A stretch of DNA of 64,000 nt from Paenibacillus contaminans (GCF_003285015.1 NZ_QMFB01000018.1:1-64000); one strand, 5' to 3'; positions 7,981-16,920 are shown, counted from the stretch's first letter. The notes: generated by a model not told the origin, from the letters alone. Translations and numbers: made by a program.

Positions 7981-9729
7981 TTACGGTCGCTTCTCGAGCG
8001 TATCTTTAATGACGTTCCAAATATCCGGCGTCTCGAACGAGCGGCTCCACGAAGCGATGCCCGCAAGATCGTATTTTTTGACGAGCTCGGTTCTGCTTTT
8101 CATGGAAACGGCGTCTTCGATCCATATTTTGATCGTTTTGTCGCCTTCCTTGTACTCCACATAATTGTTGCCTGATGCTTTGTCATAGGTCGGCGTAAGC
8201 TTTTTCTCCTGGATCGTTTTCTGCACGACGTCCATCCCTACGGCCTTCGAGCTAACCTTCGTTTTGCCGTCCTTCATTTCCTCGGTCCATAAGCGCGTAT
8301 AGAACGGAACGCCGAGCACCAGCTTGGAGGCGGGAACATCATCCTCTTCCATGATTTGCGTAAGCCCCTTCTCCACCCAAGGCAAAGAAGCAACCGGACC
8401 CGCTTTCGGACTGGATCCCCAATGCTCGTCGTACGTCATAACCATCATATAGTCCACGACTTCGCCGACGGCACGGCGGTCCATGAAGAGCGAGTACACT
8501 TCGGAGCCGTCCTTCACGGTAACGTCGATCGATACGACAAGCCCCTGCTCATGCAAAAATGGCGTTAGCTCGCGCACAAACTGTACGACATTCTCTTTAT
8601 CCTTCAAATACACGTTCTCGAAGTCGATATTAATGCCGTCGATTTGATACATCTGGGCATAAGAGACAAGCTGCTTGATCATCTTGATCCGCTTGTCGTA
8701 TGTTGCAAGCGCCTCGGATGTCTGCTTCGGCTCGAAGCCGTTGGAGAACAGCGCCCATAGCTGGTATCCCTGCGCATGCGCCCATTTGGTAAAAGCGATG
8801 TCGCCGGTGTTTTTCAAGTTGCCTTCGCCGTCGGCAAGATGAAACCATTGCGGACTGATCACGTTCAAGCCCGGCATGGCGCCGATTTTGGACGTATCGG
8901 GATTTTTGTTGTAAACCTGCTGCCAGGTCAAATTGATTTTGCCGCCAAGCGGCTTCCAAGGAGCTTTCGGCTCCTTGCGCTCCTGAATCGGAATCGTCTC
9001 GGTGCGGTCCAGCGATACTTCGCTTTTCTTCATATAGCCGATATAACCGTTCGGTAGCTGAACTTTGTACCAGTCGTTCTCTCCCTCAAGCAGCATAACG
9101 GAATCGCCTTGCTTCACGTCGGCCGCGATCGGCGCTTTCACCGTAGGCTCGGTACGCATGGCGCGCAGTTTATCCGGCTTATCGGCGGATGCGGTAACTT
9201 TCCCCCATTGAATAACGTCGCCTTCTTTATGAAGAATTACCGCTCCCGTTTCGTCGGACTCTCTCGTTTCGATATTATAGTAGTTTAATAATGGCTCGAC
9301 GGGCAAATACGTATTATCGTCGATCTTCTCGACAGGAAAACGAAGCGTGAACGGCTTCTCGTTGACGAGTCCGGTTAGCTGGCTCGTTTTGAGCCGGACA
9401 ACCTTGTCCTGCGTCGTAATAATGACCGACTGGCTCTGTTCCTCATAGCGGATGTTCGGATCGATCAAATCTTTATAGACGTCGATCGGCAGCTTCAGCG
9501 CTTCCTTCTCCCCTGCCGCCGGCAGCTTCAGCATCGCTCCGCGATAAAAGATCGGTTTCTTCGAGCCGTCGAAATCGGGCGTCTGGTGCGTAGAATTCGG
9601 CCAGTAAAAGTGCCAATAACCGTAACCGGCACCGCCGAGTATGACAATCATAAACAAGATGAAAATAAGCGGGACGAGCCTTCCCGACTTGCGGCGTCTA
9701 GGCTCGGCATTCATTGCTGCCGGTTCCAT
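7981..9729 (-). CDS. Membrane-anchored GH18 glycosidase with SH3b domain
   Basis: This 582-residue protein is a chitinase-fold glycosidase, of the type that cuts peptidoglycan or N-acetylglucosamine polymers in spore walls. It has a basic N-terminus and one membrane helix (about 17-40), a stalk region (about 50-180) resembling copper-amine-oxidase N-terminal domains, an SH3b-like domain (about 185-245) and the GH18 barrel (about 260-582). The catalytic motif DGINIDFE lies near residues 362-369, with the Glu proton donor present, followed by YDEHWGSSP. The barrel is complete. Substrate is inferred from family only. It is downstream of perR with its own promoter region. Confidence 0.88.
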   Translation of the reverse strand: MEPAAMNAEPRRRKSGRLVPLIFILFMIVILGGAGYGYWHFYWPNSTHQTPDFDGSKKPIFYRGAMLKLPAAGEKEALKLPIDVYKDLIDPNIRYEEQSQSVIITTQDKVVRLKTSQLTGLVNEKPFTLRFPVEKIDDNTYLPVEPLLNYYNIETRESDETGAVILHKEGDVIQWGKVTASADKPDKLRAMRTEPTVKAPIAADVKQGDSVMLLEGENDWYKVQLPNGYIGYMKKSEVSLDRTETIPIQERKEPKAPWKPLGGKINLTWQQVYNKNPDTSKIGAMPGLNVISPQWFHLADGEGNLKNTGDIAFTKWAHAQGYQLWALFSNGFEPKQTSEALATYDKRIKMIKQLVSYAQMYQIDGINIDFENVYLKDKENVVQFVRELTPFLHEQGLVVSIDVTVKDGSEVYSLFMDRRAVGEVVDYMMVMTYDEHWGSSPKAGPVASLPWVEKGLTQIMEEDDVPASKLVLGVPFYTRLWTEEMKDGKTKVSSKAVGMDVVQKTIQEKKLTPTYDKASGNNYVEYKEGDKTIKIWIEDAVSMKSRTELVKKYDLAGIASWSRSFETPDIWNVIKDTLEKRP

Positions 9730-10060
9730 AACTCACTTCCTTTTATATAATAAACGATCAAAAACGCTAAAATGTTCCACTTTTCCCGGGAAATAACCGA
9801 GAAAAACGACTATTGCGCCGTTAACGCTGTCGTTTCCTGCAGATTTATAGCTGCCTCTGCAATATGTTTTTGCCGATTAACCGAAAAATCGACAATGGTC
9901 AACAAGATAAACCGTCCGTCGGCGGCATTATCGCACTTGCCGAATAAAACAAAAGGACGTATCCCGCCGCATAAACATGCAAGCCGGTACGTCCTATTAT
10001 ACTATATTTTACGACAAATCTCGCAAAGTATGCTGCTGCTCGATTCTGGAAAGTATATTC
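9730..10060. other. Intergenic region between GH18 gene and perR
   Basis: No gene is supported. It holds the upstream region of the GH18 gene and the perR terminator (AGGACGTA 9954-9961 pairing with TACGTCCT 9988-9995, followed on the minus strand by TTTTGTTTT). Confidence 0.6.
9950..9996 (-). terminator. perR terminator
   Basis: On the minus strand AGGACGTACCGGCTTGC pairs imperfectly with GCGGGATACGTCCT and is followed by TTTTGTTTT. It lies 65 bp after the perR stop codon. Confidence 0.75.
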
Positions 10061-10513
10061 TTAATGTTTGATCGTACTTGCGCATTCCCGGCAAAGCCCG
10101 TATACCTCGAGCCGGTGGCCGCGAACGACAAAGCCTGTTTCCGATGCCGCTATATGCTCTACATCATGCAATTTCGGATAGTTGAAATCGACGATTTTGC
10201 CGCAATTCTCACACTGGGCATGATAATGCTCGGACATATCCGCATCGAACCGGCTGGAGCTGTCGCCATAAGTAAGCTCACGCACAAGTCCGGATTCGAT
10301 AAATACCTTCAGGTTGTTGTACACGGTCGCTACGCTCATGCTAGGGAAGCGTCCCTCCAACGCCCGGTAAATCTCGTCAGCGGTCGGATGCGAAATCGTG
10401 TCCAACAAGTATGAAAGTATGGCATGTCGCTGCGGAGTCATACGCACTCCTGTCGACTTCAGCTTATCCAGCGCTTGTTCAAATCGGGCTCCCACGGTAC
10501 TCACCACCATCAT
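10061..10513 (-). CDS. perR: Peroxide stress repressor PerR (Fur family)
   Basis: PerR is a metal-dependent repressor of peroxide-defence genes. The sequence follows Bacillus PerR closely: TGVRMTPQRHAILSYL, HPTADEIYRALEGRFPSMSVATVYNNLKVF (recognition helix), ELTYGDSSSRFDADMSEHYHAQCENCGKIVDF, and a C-terminal CRECA pair. The regulatory His and Asp ligands (HAIL, RFDAD, HYH) and the CENC/CREC zinc site are present. The frame is open to 10585. ATG 10513 is used here; a GTG at 10495 would give the usual 145-residue form, so the start is uncertain. A weak PerR-box-like sequence lies at 10542-10556. Confidence 0.93.
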   Translation of the reverse strand: MMVVSTVGARFEQALDKLKSTGVRMTPQRHAILSYLLDTISHPTADEIYRALEGRFPSMSVATVYNNLKVFIESGLVRELTYGDSSSRFDADMSEHYHAQCENCGKIVDFNYPKLHDVEHIAASETGFVVRGHRLEVYGLCRECASTIKH

Positions 10514-10710
10514 TCTTATGCTCGCCTTTTCGGCTTGATATTGCGAGTTATTCTCATTGTACGTTCGAATCGTTCGTTTTGTCAATCAAGGATAACGCCT
10601 ACCGGCGTCCTGCAGGCCGGCGTTTACCGAGAAATGGAACACTCGGCGAAGGACATGCTTTCCGGCTTTTGAAACGAAAACCCGCATTCGGCGGCAAGCC
10701 CTATCGTCAA

Positions 10711-11880
10711 TCAATCGCTCTTGTTGACCGAAATATGCCCGTTGCTGGAACGGATCAGCACCTTATGTTCCCCCGTGCCGATCTTGCCTTCGATGCTGTT
10801 TTTGTCCTTGGATAGAGGCAGATCGGTATCGACCGAGCTGTTCGTCGTCGCTCCGTCGACCGTGAAATTCCCGGTGGACGGAAGCTCCGTTTCCACCTTC
10901 GAATTCGTCGTACGCAGCTCCCAGTCGCCGCCGATCGTATTGCTTCTGGCTTCGATTTTACCGTTCGACGTAATCGCGATGACTTCGCGGCCTGCTTGAT
11001 CCAGGATAATTTTGCCGTTCGTGGACTCTACCTTCACCTTGCCTTCGACTTGCGAAATATCGACCGAACCGTTCGTCGTCTTAAGCTCCGCATCGCCCTT
11101 GATATTGGCTGCGTTGATCGAGCCGTTCGTCGTCCGGGCTTCGGTATTTCCGTTAATGTCGGTCAAAGTAAGCGACCCGTTCGTCGTTTGCAGCTTCAGG
11201 CGGCTTTTGGCGGCAATGCGGTCGACTTCGATTTTGCCGTTGCGCGTCTCGAAATCGAAATCATAACCGCTCGTTTCCGGAACCGTTACGACGAGATCCA
11301 TTCTTGGCGTTCTTCTGATGCCGAGCTTTCCGCTGTACGGCTCGCCCTTGGCTTCGATATGCAGCTTGCTGCCTTCTTTATATTCGATTTTCGAAAGATC
11401 GGCGATTTTCTCGGCTTCGGCGGTGTCGGACATGTCGACGTAAACCGTAGCTTCAATTAGAATGCCGGTTACAGCACCCGATTTAATATAAATAGGTCCG
11501 TTCGTGTTGTCCAGCTCGATTTGCTCCGTACCCGAGGCCAGCGGAACCGTCGTAGCCTCCTTCTCGAACTTCTGGCCCCCGTTTCCGGAAACAACGTTGA
11601 ACCAATCGAAGGAAATTTTGCCGGCCTGCGTCGTGCCAACGACGATCGCCGCGATAATAACGGCAATCATGACGCCTCCCAAATCAAGCTTGAGCTGACG
11701 CTCGCCTTTATGGTAAATGAAGCTGAACAGCATGTATTCGACGCCTAACGCGATCAATACGGCCGGCCACCACTCGACGGCTTTGGCCAAATACGAGCTG
11801 CCCGTCGACTGATCGATCAGCAGAAGCGCACCCACCAGCACCATAAGAGCAGCGGCCGTATATCTCCCAACCTTCAACAT
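10711..11880 (-). CDS. LiaI-LiaF-like membrane protein with DUF4097 domain
   Basis: This 389-residue protein has three hydrophobic segments in its first 90 residues and then a long beta-solenoid-like region of DUF4097 type, with many repeats of the kind TTNGSI / SSNGKI / TTNSKV from about residue 170 to 385. Family members are thought to sit at the envelope and sense or modify envelope stress (LiaF/VraT-like regulators). It is the last gene of the ECF sigma operon, 17 bp after the preceding gene, so it probably feeds back on, or belongs to, that sigma factor's response. Confidence 0.82.
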   Translation of the reverse strand: MLKVGRYTAAALMVLVGALLLIDQSTGSSYLAKAVEWWPAVLIALGVEYMLFSFIYHKGERQLKLDLGGVMIAVIIAAIVVGTTQAGKISFDWFNVVSGNGGQKFEKEATTVPLASGTEQIELDNTNGPIYIKSGAVTGILIEATVYVDMSDTAEAEKIADLSKIEYKEGSKLHIEAKGEPYSGKLGIRRTPRMDLVVTVPETSGYDFDFETRNGKIEVDRIAAKSRLKLQTTNGSLTLTDINGNTEARTTNGSINAANIKGDAELKTTNGSVDISQVEGKVKVESTNGKIILDQAGREVIAITSNGKIEARSNTIGGDWELRTTNSKVETELPSTGNFTVDGATTNSSVDTDLPLSKDKNSIEGKIGTGEHKVLIRSSNGHISVNKSD

Positions 11881-11897
11881 AGCGATTCTCCTTCGCT

Positions 11898-12515
11898 TTA
11901 TTTTTTGCGCGATTCCATTACGAACAGAACGATCCCCGCTCCGATCAAAATAGCGGCGCCGATATAGGAGCCGTTCATATGAAACAGCTCATTGAACCAC
12001 GCCGGCCTGTTGAAGAGCAAAAAGAAGACGATTCCCGCTCCGATCAGCACAAGCCCGATCCGGTTCGGCCGGTCTGCGCCCCCAAGCGGATCCGTTCCCC
12101 AAGCCTCAGGTGGCAGCTCTCCGGTCTGTATCATTCTTGCGCGCGCATTCACCTTGTCGGCCAGCTGCAGGGCGTCGAAAATGTTGTAAAAGTAAACGAC
12201 CGGCAGCAAGCAGCTGATCAGAACAACCAGAGGAATAAAGTTATCCCCTTCCATGCTGATAACGACCGTAGGGATAGCGGCGATATTGAGAATGAACAGC
12301 AGCATGACGACGAGCCCTTTCTGCATGAGTCCCAGATAGAAATGCCCGATGCCCGGAAACAGAAAAGAGAAAAGCCCTGTCAACGCCTTGCTCTTGCGCG
12401 GCGGCGCGGAGAATGGAACATTCGGAAAAGGAGGTGTCTGAAACTGCCTCATACGCTCCTCGAAAAAATCGTCCTGCCGCTTATTATCGTTCTGAAAATT
12501 TTGATTGCCTTCCAT
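11898..12515 (-). CDS. Multi-spanning membrane protein of the ECF sigma operon
   Basis: This 205-residue protein starts with about 45 polar residues rich in Asn, Gln, Phe and Pro. Four to five membrane helices follow; the first carries LTGLFSFLFPGIGHFYLGLMQKG, a TM2-like signature (FPGxGxFYLG). The C-terminal part has two more helices resembling LiaI/DUF5668 pairs. Function is unknown. It lies 31 bp after the anti-sigma gene and 17 bp before the DUF4097 gene, so all four are one transcript. Confidence 0.75.
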   Translation of the reverse strand: MEGNQNFQNDNKRQDDFFEERMRQFQTPPFPNVPFSAPPRKSKALTGLFSFLFPGIGHFYLGLMQKGLVVMLLFILNIAAIPTVVISMEGDNFIPLVVLISCLLPVVYFYNIFDALQLADKVNARARMIQTGELPPEAWGTDPLGGADRPNRIGLVLIGAGIVFFLLFNRPAWFNELFHMNGSYIGAAILIGAGIVLFVMESRKK

Positions 12516-12546
12516 TCGGATTTTCCTCCTCTCAACGTTTAACGCT

Positions 12547-13017
12547 CTAATACCGAATATGATTGGTTACTTTGTCGACAAAACCGATAACGAAATCCAC
12601 TTTGCCGCGCAGCCCGCTTTCAAGCACCCCAGCGTCAAGGGTAATGACCTGCTGCAAAATACCCGCGTGAATGAATAAATAGGTCGCAACCGCGGCAGCG
12701 AGCAAATTCGTCAGCTCGGGACGCCAAAACGAACGGCGAACAGGCGTTCGACCCCCTTGAGCTCCGCTTCCTTGTTCCCGTACCTGCAGCGAAGGCTCGT
12801 CGGCAAGCCGCTCCATGATCCTGTCTGCGAATTCAGGGGAAGGCTGCGCATCCGTCATCGCATTCAACTGCCTGTTCAGCTCCATGTACGCCTCCGCCTT
12901 ATGACGGCAAATCCCGCATGTTTCCGCATGCTCTTGAATGCGCCGCGCCATAAGCTCGCTGCAGCTACGGTTTGCGAACTGCTGAAGCTCGCGCCCGTTC
13001 GGGTGCTTCCGATTCAT
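12547..13017 (-). CDS. Zinc-finger anti-sigma factor
   Basis: This 156-residue protein should hold the adjacent ECF sigma factor inactive at the membrane. The N-terminal zf-HC2 domain shows the ZAS motif HAETCGIC (His-x3-Cys-x2-Cys) near residues 31-38. A single membrane helix is predicted near residues 108-125 (LTNLLAAAVATYLFIHAGIL). The start overlaps the end of the sigma gene by 53 bp, which ties the two products' synthesis together. The extracytoplasmic tail is short. Confidence 0.88.
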   Translation of the reverse strand: MNRKHPNGRELQQFANRSCSELMARRIQEHAETCGICRHKAEAYMELNRQLNAMTDAQPSPEFADRIMERLADEPSLQVREQGSGAQGGRTPVRRSFWRPELTNLLAAAVATYLFIHAGILQQVITLDAGVLESGLRGKVDFVIGFVDKVTNHIRY

Positions 13018-13570
13018 TCCCGTTCACCTCGATCCATTTTTGCTTTAGCATCGTTTTGCCCCTGTATAAACGAGTTTCAACCGTTTTGAGAGGGAGCTGC
13101 ATAATGTCTGCGATTTCCTGATACGACAGCTGCTTGTAGTGATACAGATACATAATGATCCGGTATTTATCGGGAAGCGAGGCAAGCAGCGCTTGCATAT
13201 CGGACTGCTCCTCTTGCCTGACGACTTGCTGCTCGGGCTCCGCAGACCGGTCGCCGAACCAATTCCGCACTTTGTCCAACATGGCTTCGAGCGGCTTGCG
13301 GCGCTGCGACCGCCGGTAATCCTGTACGAGATTAACGGTGAGCCGGTACAGCCAAGTCGTAAATTTGGATTCGCCGCGATACTGAACGAGCGTCCGGTAC
13401 AGCTTCAGGAACACTTCCTGAGATAAATCCTCCGCCGTCTCCGGATGTTCGACCATCCTCAAAATAAGGGTATACACATACGTTTGATGCCTTTTCACGA
13501 GCATACGGTAAGCGTCCTGACGGCCTTGACGGACCTCTTCCGCCAGTTCCTCATCCGTCAAATGCTCCAT
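12965..13570 (-). CDS. ECF RNA polymerase sigma factor
   Basis: This 201-residue group IV sigma factor has region 2 at about 22-90 (ETAEDLSQEVFLKLYRTLVQYRGESKFTTWLYRLTVN) and region 4 at about 125-180 (LPDKYRIIMYLYHYKQLSYQEIADIMQLPLKTVETRLYRGK). No region 3 is present, as is normal for ECF factors. It is the first gene of a four-gene operon with its anti-sigma factor and two membrane proteins. An ECF-type promoter upstream suggests autoregulation. The inducing stress is unknown, but the partners point to the envelope. Confidence 0.94.
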   Translation of the reverse strand: MEHLTDEELAEEVRQGRQDAYRMLVKRHQTYVYTLILRMVEHPETAEDLSQEVFLKLYRTLVQYRGESKFTTWLYRLTVNLVQDYRRSQRRKPLEAMLDKVRNWFGDRSAEPEQQVVRQEEQSDMQALLASLPDKYRIIMYLYHYKQLSYQEIADIMQLPLKTVETRLYRGKTMLKQKWIEVNGNESEAPERARASAVRKP

Positions 13571-13626
13571 CCCTTCACCACCTGTTCGCCCGTTATGCTT
13601 CGATTGATTTTCACAAGATACACCAT

Positions 13627-13655
13627 TAGACGTTAGTTTTTATAGGAACCCTTCA
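13627..13655 (-). promoter_or_regulatory. Candidate ECF-type promoter of the sigma operon
   Basis: On the minus strand TGAAGG (13650-13655) and CGTCTA (13627-13632) are 17 bp apart, resembling TGAAAC/CGTC promoters of Bacillus ECF factors. The site is 57 bp upstream of the sigma ATG and would allow autoregulation. Confidence 0.45.
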
Positions 13656-13775
13656 ATTCCGGAAAAAAAATTTCGATTTTATAAAATTATTATGGCTGCG
13701 CCGTCCGAAACGCTTTCAAGCAAGCGAGTTCATAAGCATAAACTAAGGGTGGGCGCACTTCAGGGAATGTAACGA

Positions 13776-14195
13776 TCAACGAAGGATAATCTTTCTTTTT
13801 CGGAAAAAATACCGTTCGAGCTTGTCCATCAACAGTCCGTCTATCGGACGCCAAGCGACCTCCTGCAAAAACTTGACGTCCCAGTCCGCGTGCTCCGGGT
13901 CGTAGCCAAGCGCCAGCGTGCCGGCAACCGCTACAGCCGCAAAGGTAACGGTTGCCGCATAGCCGTGGCTGACCCCGGCAAAATACTGCTCCCCCAAATG
14001 ATCCGTTATGCGCACGGTTAATCCCGTTTCCTCCTGCAGCTCGCGGACGACAGCCTGCTCCGGCATTTCGCCTTGTTCAATCCCGCCGCCGGGCAAACAC
14101 CAGTAATGCTGTCCGATCGTCGTATCGAAATGCCGGACCATAAGCAGACGGCCGTTCTCGATAAGAATCGCCTGCGCCCTTTTTTTGATAATCAT
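13776..14195 (-). CDS. Nudix family hydrolase
   Basis: This 139-residue enzyme hydrolyses a nucleoside diphosphate linked to another group; the exact substrate is unknown. The Nudix box is complete: GGGIEQGEMPEQAVVRELQEETGL fits Gx5Ex7REUxEExGU, at about residues 38-60. The start at 14195 is chosen because GGAAGGGG precedes it and the product matches the family length; the open frame to 14279 has no ribosome site. The C-terminus ends in a basic FFRKRKIILR tail. Single gene between the sigma operon and the MgtC gene. Confidence 0.88.
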   Translation of the reverse strand: MIIKKRAQAILIENGRLLMVRHFDTTIGQHYWCLPGGGIEQGEMPEQAVVRELQEETGLTVRITDHLGEQYFAGVSHGYAATVTFAAVAVAGTLALGYDPEHADWDVKFLQEVAWRPIDGLLMDKLERYFFRKRKIILR

Positions 14196-14300
14196 GCTTA
14201 ACGTGCCCCTTCCGTTCGATTTCAAAAGCCTCCTCTTCGCGGATGCAAAGAGAAGGCCGGCAAACGTCGATATGATCAAATAAATAATTGCAGCTAAACC

Positions 14301-14993
14301 CTATTCAACCGATACGCCGGTAATGCCGTGAAGACGCTCGATTCCTTCAATAAGCGGGACCAAAACGCTCGGCTTCGGAATTTTGACCGAGAGCGTGACG
14401 TAAACGATATTGCTGCCGTCCTCCTTCTGTTCTTCCTCCATTGACAGCTTGCGAACATCGACGCCTTTCTCGTCAAGCAAGCCGGAGATGCGGCCAAGCG
14501 TGCCGGGCTGATTCAGCGTACGGATCTTAATCGCATACACGCGCTTGTCGCGAAAATATTTTTTCTCGACGATATTGAGCACCCATAGGCTGAGCAGCAC
14601 CATAAATGTCGATAATACGGCCGCATAATAAAATCCCGCTCCCACCGACAAGCCGATCGCCGCTACGACAAGCAGCGTTGCCGAGGTGGTCAGTCCGGTA
14701 ACGCTCAAGCCGTTGCGCAAAATGACGCCCGCCCCGAGAAAGCCGATCCCCGGAAGCACCTGCGCGGCCAAGCGAGCCGGATCCATCCGGACGTTGTACT
14801 CGTCGACGAACGCGGAAAATCCATACATGGACAATAACATAATAAGCGTGGAACCCAAGCAGACCAAAATATTCGTACGAAAACCGGCCGCATGGCTGTG
14901 CCGTTCCCGTTCGAAGCCGATCAACCCGCCAAGCACCAGGGCAAGAACGAGCCGGAGCGTCAGGTGCAGCGGATCGATTTCCCATGGACTCAT
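14301..14993 (-). CDS. MgtC/SapB family membrane protein with ACT-like tail
   Basis: This 230-residue protein carries the MgtC N-terminal membrane domain of about four to five helices, with the signatures GGLIGFERE, AGFRTNILVCLGS and GIGFLGAGVI. The C-terminal 80 residues (YAIKIRTLNQPGTLGRISGLLDEKGVDVRKLSM) look like an ACT domain, which would bind a small ligand. Members act in magnesium-limited growth or regulate ATP synthase and transport in some bacteria; here the role is unknown. ATG 14993 follows a GGGGGGA ribosome site. Confidence 0.88.
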   Translation of the reverse strand: MSPWEIDPLHLTLRLVLALVLGGLIGFERERHSHAAGFRTNILVCLGSTLIMLLSMYGFSAFVDEYNVRMDPARLAAQVLPGIGFLGAGVILRNGLSVTGLTTSATLLVVAAIGLSVGAGFYYAAVLSTFMVLLSLWVLNIVEKKYFRDKRVYAIKIRTLNQPGTLGRISGLLDEKGVDVRKLSMEEEQKEDGSNIVYVTLSVKIPKPSVLVPLIEGIERLHGITGVSVE

Positions 14994-15064
14994 GGACGTC
15001 CCCCCTTCGCATTTTAGACAAGTAAATGTCCTTATTGTAGCATGATTTTCCACTATCGCAATAC

Positions 15065-16651
15065 TTACTGAATGTACGTATTATCGCGAAACTCGCCGCT
15101 AAACCGGACATTGCCGTGTTCGTCGTAAGCCGTGCCCTGACCGTCAGGCTTGCCGCCGCGCAGCGATCCGACATACCGAGCGCCGCTTTCGTAATATAAC
15201 GTTCCTTGCCCTTCCACTTCGCCGTCCTTGAAATCTCCTTCATAGACCAGCTTGCCGTTCTCGTAATAACGGCCAAAGCCATGAAACCGGCCTTGCAGCA
15301 ATTCGCCTACGTACTTCCAATCCTTCCCGTAATAAATACCCGGATACGATTTATTCGCCGCCGTCTTTCGTTTCAAATCCGCAATCCACTGCCGCTCCAG
15401 CTCCTTCACCGTCTGATTCGAAATCAACTGCAGCTGGTCGTTGAACAAACCGCGCGTAAAAAATATGGAGGCGATCGCAGGCTCGCCATACCGCTCCGCC
15501 AAGAACGCATAGATCGACTGCGATAATGCATATCCAAGCTCGACGTTCTCCCACTTGTCCGACGATTCGGCGAGTTCGTCCCATGTCATCAGTTTATTCG
15601 CGGCAAGCGCTTCGTAAACCTTCAAATCCCTCATCGCCGCATAGAAAGGCGCGTCAAGCTCATGATAGGTGGCCGCCCCTTCCATAAACCAAAAAGGGTA
15701 TGTTTTGCTTTTGGACGCGTCAGCGGACAAGGTTATCGCGTGTACCGTTTCGTGCAGCGCCGTTATCAGCAAGCGATCGAGCGAAGGCTCGTCCAGCTTG
15801 ATCATCATTTTGCGGTCCTTTACATTCCATTCCCCTTCGGACCAGGACAGCTTGACGGCCTTCTCGTAATCCTCTTTATTGAGCAGCGCAAGCGGTATTT
15901 TGTAGGAAAGCGCATGATCGAGCGTCTCCGACGCGTGGAGGTATATCGCATCCAGATGCTTGGCGATCGCAAACACAGTCTCTTCCTGTTCCGTGTAGTA
16001 AACCTGGTAGTGCGATGTCGCGAACGTTCTCCACTCCTTGGCTCCCGCCTCCGGCGCATCGACCGGCGGCTTCACCGCTTTGACCGGCTTCCAGCTCGGC
16101 TGCGGCTCGACCGGCAGCTCCGCTGTCGGCGACGCTGCCGCTGCGCGGACATCGAGCGGCTTTTGGGGCTTCGGCCGGGATATCGGCGGTGCGGTAGCGA
16201 TTTTAACGGTTCGTGTCGCATTGTCCCAAGTGACGGTTGCGCCGAGCGCTTCGCCGATAAAGCGAACCGGCACCATCGTATTGTCGTTCACAAGCAGCGG
16301 AGCCTCCTCCAGCACGACAGGCTCCCCGCTGACGACGGCTGCGGATAAACCGATCGCCAGTTTGATTTTCGTGTATGCTTTAACCGCCGTAACCGTGCGC
16401 GTATCGTTGTCCCATTCGATCTTCGCGCCAAGCGCCTGGAATATGGCTCGCATGGGCACCATCGTCGTTTGTCCGACAATAACGGCCGGCTGGCTGTACG
16501 TTTGCAGCTTGCCGTCAATGGTGATCGTAACGGCGGCCTCCGCCGACGCCGGCTTCGCTTCTTCCGCCCAAGCGTACGGGGAACCGCCCGTCAGCAGCAA
16601 ACTTGCCGCCAGCAGCGTTCCTGCGGCCCATTTTATGAAACGGCTTCTCAT
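15065..16651 (-). CDS. Secreted stalk / HExxH peptidase-like / MORN-repeat protein
   Basis: This 528-residue exported protein has a signal peptide (residues 1-29, ending AWA). Two copper-amine-oxidase-like stalk repeats follow (about 42-150; each with VPMRAIFQALGA / VPVRFIGEALGA and a WD motif). A Pro-rich linker leads to a peptidase MA-like region (about 205-430) with HETVH near residue 298 and EGAATYHE downstream, so a zinc-peptidase centre looks intact. The last 85 residues contain about four MORN repeats (YVGELLQGRFHGFGRY, YEGDFKDGEVEGQG and similar). The combination suggests a cell-surface enzyme; the substrate is unknown. No operon partner is evident. Confidence 0.82.
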   Translation of the reverse strand: MRSRFIKWAAGTLLAASLLLTGGSPYAWAEEAKPASAEAAVTITIDGKLQTYSQPAVIVGQTTMVPMRAIFQALGAKIEWDNDTRTVTAVKAYTKIKLAIGLSAAVVSGEPVVLEEAPLLVNDNTMVPVRFIGEALGATVTWDNATRTVKIATAPPISRPKPQKPLDVRAAAASPTAELPVEPQPSWKPVKAVKPPVDAPEAGAKEWRTFATSHYQVYYTEQEETVFAIAKHLDAIYLHASETLDHALSYKIPLALLNKEDYEKAVKLSWSEGEWNVKDRKMMIKLDEPSLDRLLITALHETVHAITLSADASKSKTYPFWFMEGAATYHELDAPFYAAMRDLKVYEALAANKLMTWDELAESSDKWENVELGYALSQSIYAFLAERYGEPAIASIFFTRGLFNDQLQLISNQTVKELERQWIADLKRKTAANKSYPGIYYGKDWKYVGELLQGRFHGFGRYYENGKLVYEGDFKDGEVEGQGTLYYESGARYVGSLRGGKPDGQGTAYDEHGNVRFSGEFRDNTYIQ

Positions 16652-16802
16652 AACATCCCCACTCTCGCATTGTATTGCCGTAGACCGTTTTCGCCGTCGG
16701 AGCCGGGAATTCCTTCTATTGGAAATGATAGTATGAAGAAAACCTCAGTGTTTCAACTCGGATAGCCGGGCGGAGGCTGCGCTCTCCGACGCTTTCAACG
16801 CC

Positions 16803-16845
16803 AAAAAAGCCACCATCCCCACCTGAAAGTGGTTTTGGCGGCTTT
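16803..16845 (-). terminator. Terminator of the beta-helix operon
   Basis: On the minus strand AAGCCGCCA pairs with TGGTGGCTT, followed by six T residues, and an inner CCAC/GTGG stem caps it. The 43-bp unit differs from the gatB terminator at 28684-28726 at only four positions. Confidence 0.8.
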
Positions 16846-16874
16846 GCCGCTGAAAGGCAACCTTGCCGTGCTCT

Positions 16875-16920
16875 CCCTTTAAGTAGGTGGTTTATTTATT
16901 AAACCTGTCTACTTAAAGGG
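16875..16920. repeat. Long imperfect hairpin with perfect 12-bp arms
   Basis: CCCTTTAAGTAG (16875-16886) is the exact reverse complement of CTACTTAAAGGG (16909-16920). Inside the loop GGTTTA and TAAACC form a second 6-bp stem around TTTAT. No T-run follows, so it is not a standard terminator. It lies between the beta-helix stop codon and the operon terminator. Confidence 0.7.

Noticed and set aside
10542..10556. PerR box upstream of perR
   Set aside because: TGAGAATAACTCGCA on the minus strand matches only 8 of 12 fixed positions of TTANAATNATTNTAA, so autoregulation by this site is not claimed.
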